Assembly (NCBI GenBank): GCA_002077045.2
Contig: KZ111149.1
Location: forward strand, 453,574 to 517,573
Direction: 5' to 3'
DNA: 64,000 nt
Source of the DNA: Rachicladosporium sp. CCFEE 5018
Lineage: Eukaryota > Ascomycota > Dothideomycetes > Cladosporiales > Cladosporiaceae
The translations under genes were made by a program, and so were the position numbers. This document shows, piece by piece, positions 61,505 to 64,000 of this stretch (its first letter is position 1; each line of letters starts with the position of its first letter). The notes under the pieces were generated by a model. The model had not been told where the DNA came from and ran no database searches. It saw only the letters and a list, made by a program, of their open reading frames with translations.

Positions 61505-63619
61505 TCATCTGACATATCTCGCACTCAACCCCGCAAACGCATCAGGACTCTGCCGTCCACCCACACCCATGCCCTGAAAGTCCACGCTCTCATTACTCAC
61601 ATGCCTCATCCCGCCTGCCGTAGGAGCCATGCCGAAGGGGTTCATGTTCCCAGTCTGCTGCACAGGCATTGTGGCGCTGCGTTGAGGTGCCTGAAACATG
61701 TTCTGCTCATGTGGCTGAGCTGTAGCCAGTGCGCCGTCTTCGGGCAGCGTTTGTAAGGTTCGCTGCGGTGCGAGGTGGGGCTGTGAGTAAAGGGCGAGGA
61801 TCGAAGACTTGTCGTGTCGAGCAGGTTGAGCCCACTGCTGGGGCTGTTGCTGCCATTGCTGAGGTGGTGACGCGCTGTTCTGCTGGTATACTGGTTGCTG
61901 CAGTTGCTGTTGTGGGTACGCAGAAGCAAATGCCTGCTGCTGAGCTTGCTGCGGTGGTTGCTGGAACTGATCTGGCGCTGCGGGCTGTTGCGCTTTTTGA
62001 AGGAAAGGGTTGTATGCGTTGTTCGCAGTGGGCAGCTGCTGAGCTTGTTGCGGTACTGGCGCGTACTGCGACTGCTGCTGTTGCTGGACCTGTGGCTGCT
62101 GAGGAGAGAAGAAGTCTTGCTGCTGGCCATACATCGGAGCAGGCGACTGCGCTATAGGTGCGAATGACTGTGGAGCGGGCGCAGGTTGTTGCTGTGGCAT
62201 GCCAAACGGATTCGTTGCTTGTTGGCTCGTTGCATATACCGGCTGCTGTTGCTGCGCCCAAGGATTGCTCGGAGTGAATTGCTGCGATCTTGTGCTTCGC
62301 AAGAATGGATTACCGGTCTGCTGCTGTTGCACTGGCGCAGGCTGTGCGTATTGTTGCTGCGCTTGCCCATATGCAAGATCTCCGGCGGCGTGTTGTGGGA
62401 GTGGCTGCGTATTTTCCCACGGGTTCGGAGGTTCTTGCCAGGGGTTGCCCTGATATGGCTGTTGTGATGTCTGCTGCTGCTGCTGTACAGGTGCTTGTTG
62501 TGACACCTGCAACCCTGCAAAGCTGTTCTCGAGCGGCTGCTGCTGCGGCAAGAATGGATTCCAATTGTTGACAGGCGTGGAAGCATCTCGTGCCCGTGCT
62601 GGCTCACTGATCTGTGGTATTGGCGCCGTTGCGGATCTCTGCGGTGGCTGGACCTCCTCTCTGATCTCCCACGGGTTCGTCGATGCCTTCTCAGGCTCCC
62701 TTCTCTTCTCCACAGTAATCCCGCTAGTACTCGTGCTCCCCATTGACACGGGGGTCAGCGCTCTGGCAACCGGCTTGCTGCCTTCGCCCATCCGTACAAG
62801 CACCTCCACGGCTTTGTCCACGCTGCCGCCCGTGTGCTTCAACACATCCGAATTCCTCCTATTATCCGCAAACCCCATATCTCTCAGCGCCGCCAACTTC
62901 TGATCAAAATTATTACTCACACTCGTGATCTTCATCCCAAACACCTGACTCGGCTTGCTCATTTTCCCTTCGTCTCTTATCTCTCCAGAACCCTGACTTC
63001 CCGTAAAAGTAGGTGACATAGGCGGCGTGAACGCATCATTCCTATGACCTCTCGAGAAAGTCGAGCTCGCAGACCTCAAGTTGAACCCAAACCTCTTTCC
63101 CGGCTTAGGAGGTAAAGGTGGCGGCTCGTCCCCAGCAGATCCCGTACTCGTGCTACCAGTATTTTGCCGACTGCTCATAGCCATCATCGGCGCTCCACCC
63201 CCTCGTGTTGCAGTCACTCCGCTCCCTCCTGTAGCAAAAGCTCTAGCCTCGTACTTCTGCCGTATGTACCTCTCCACAACGCCATCCACTTCGTCAACAT
63301 CAATCGGTATCTCCGCTCTCACGCTCCGCGGGTTGTAGATCCGATTACTCGCGAAATTCCCTACGTTGCGCATATTCTCGACTTGCTCCGCGCTCCAAGA
63401 GTCCATGCTGAGACTCTTGACTTTGCTCACGTGCGTTCCTAGTTTCCGATGCAGCGCGGCGCAGCGCATGCAGAGGAAGATACCCAAGTTCCATGATGCC
63501 CAGCCAGGGTTCTTTGCACCGCAGTCGGCGCATGTCGAGTTGCCGGGTTGGGATTTGATCAGGTCTTGGAGGAGGCGCTCGTTGCGGGCTTGTTGGCGTT
63601 TGGAAATTGTCGAGGCCAT
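61505..63619 (-). CDS. ArfGAP-UBA protein with polyglutamine tail (Gts1/Ucp3-like), right copy
   Basis: 704 residues in one exon. The ArfGAP finger and UBA domain match the left copy except for conservative changes such as VENMRNVGNF for VDNMRNVGNL. The Gln/Pro-rich tail differs by glutamine and Ala/Pro substitutions and small length changes in the repeats, giving two residues fewer overall. All key cysteines and the catalytic Arg are kept. Both copies look functional. Confidence 0.88.
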   Translation of the reverse strand: MASTISKRQQARNERLLQDLIKSQPGNSTCADCGAKNPGWASWNLGIFLCMRCAALHRKLGTHVSKVKSLSMDSWSAEQVENMRNVGNFASNRIYNPRSVRAEIPIDVDEVDGVVERYIRQKYEARAFATGGSGVTATRGGGAPMMAMSSRQNTGSTSTGSAGDEPPPLPPKPGKRFGFNLRSASSTFSRGHRNDAFTPPMSPTFTGSQGSGEIRDEGKMSKPSQVFGMKITSVSNNFDQKLAALRDMGFADNRRNSDVLKHTGGSVDKAVEVLVRMGEGSKPVARALTPVSMGSTSTSGITVEKRREPEKASTNPWEIREEVQPPQRSATAPIPQISEPARARDASTPVNNWNPFLPQQQPLENSFAGLQVSQQAPVQQQQQTSQQPYQGNPWQEPPNPWENTQPLPQHAAGDLAYGQAQQQYAQPAPVQQQQTGNPFLRSTRSQQFTPSNPWAQQQQPVYATSQQATNPFGMPQQQPAPAPQSFAPIAQSPAPMYGQQQDFFSPQQPQVQQQQQSQYAPVPQQAQQLPTANNAYNPFLQKAQQPAAPDQFQQPPQQAQQQAFASAYPQQQLQQPVYQQNSASPPQQWQQQPQQWAQPARHDKSSILALYSQPHLAPQRTLQTLPEDGALATAQPHEQNMFQAPQRSATMPVQQTGNMNPFGMAPTAGGMRHVSNESVDFQGMGVGGRQSPDAFAGLSARYVR

Positions 63620-64000
63620 GATTGTGATAGTGTAGCGCGCTGTCGCACAGATGTCTTGAGTTACAACCGAGCGACGTTATCCTGGCCAAGAATGAGCGCG
63701 TTGGAGGCCGACCAGGCTTATACAGCGAATACGAAGGATCTGTCAGCGCGTCGCGATACTTGAGTACTTCATGAGGCTCTTCCAATCCCGGGTTCATGCA
63801 TTGGCAGTAATGTCGTGAACATGTTCAAGGGTAATCACATCAAGCAACGCACGGAGATGTCATTGGAAAGGCAGTTCACAGCGCCATGACCGGGGTAGTG
63901 TTGCGCTACTCCAGGGGTATCGGTGGGTGGCGGCATCGACATCTGCACGCTCCCTCGTTAGATTGCCTTGACGCGGTCTTGGCACAAATTAGCCGGCATC
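63620..64000. other. Upstream region of the right ArfGAP-UBA gene
   Basis: Matches 46567-46945 with scattered changes, including a well-kept stretch from about 63835 to 63985. No gene starts before the window end. Confidence 0.5.

Larger units (their letters stand above)
55617..64000 (+). repeat. Segmental duplication, right copy (runs to the window end)
   Basis: Collinear with 38569-46950. Base 55617 pairs with 38569, and the offset of 17048 stays constant through CobW exon 3. The match is still present at 64000, so the copy may extend further. Confidence 0.93.

Overview
The window is nuclear DNA of a filamentous ascomycete. Evidence: genes are monocistronic on both strands, introns are 49-69 nt with GTRNGT donors and CTAAC/CTGAC-like branch points, and the families are typical of Pezizomycotina (HET domain, Msb2 mucin, Csm1/Pcs1, EXPERA, arylsulfotransferase, homocitrate synthase). 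A Dothideomycete such as a capnodialean black yeast would fit, but that placement is inference. No CRISPR, transposase, rRNA or tRNA was recognised.

1-22 kb: a cut-off ketopantoate reductase, an EXPERA/TMEM97-like membrane protein, a DUF4863 cupin, a ToxD-like oxidoreductase, a degenerate secreted aspzincin-like peptidase, a small conserved protein, the RNA polymerase I factor Rrn11, an F-box/LRR-like gene bracketed by 74-75 bp direct repeats, a RING-H2 ligase, an arylsulfotransferase, the monopolin subunit Csm1/Pcs1, the COPI ArfGAP Glo3, and a conserved protein of unknown role.

22-38.4 kb: a 2.4-kb stretch with no gene that I can recognise, then a 1335-residue Msb2-type signalling mucin, a HET-domain gene damaged around simple repeats, and a junction where the 3' piece of a fungal transcription factor and a 5'-truncated GH3 beta-xylosidase lie head to head. 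These are followed by a GNAT acetyltransferase, homocitrate synthase (lysine pathway) and the mitoribosomal protein mS29.

38.5-64 kb: a large direct duplication. Four genes (CobW/zinc-chaperone-like GTPase, a small hydrophilic protein, ornithine aminotransferase, a Gts1/Ucp3-like ArfGAP-UBA protein) occur in the same order at 38.4-46.9 kb and again from 55.6 kb to the window end. The copies keep their proteins, differ mainly at silent and intergenic sites, and are mosaic: stretches with no differences alternate with stretches about 11% different. The left CobW copy has a 1-nt frameshift. The right CobW copy is cut by a 100-N assembly gap exactly where the duplication starts. The ~8.6 kb between the copies holds an F-box gene, a related pair of unknown membrane-anchored proteins (one with two in-frame stops), the diphthamide J-protein Dph4, a C2-domain gene with an in-frame TGA, and a gene cut by the gap.

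The main points of interest are the mosaic duplication, the cluster of disabled genes around it, and the rearrangement junction at 31.6 kb. Exon limits were set by reading splice signals and checking phase by hand; no expression data were available.
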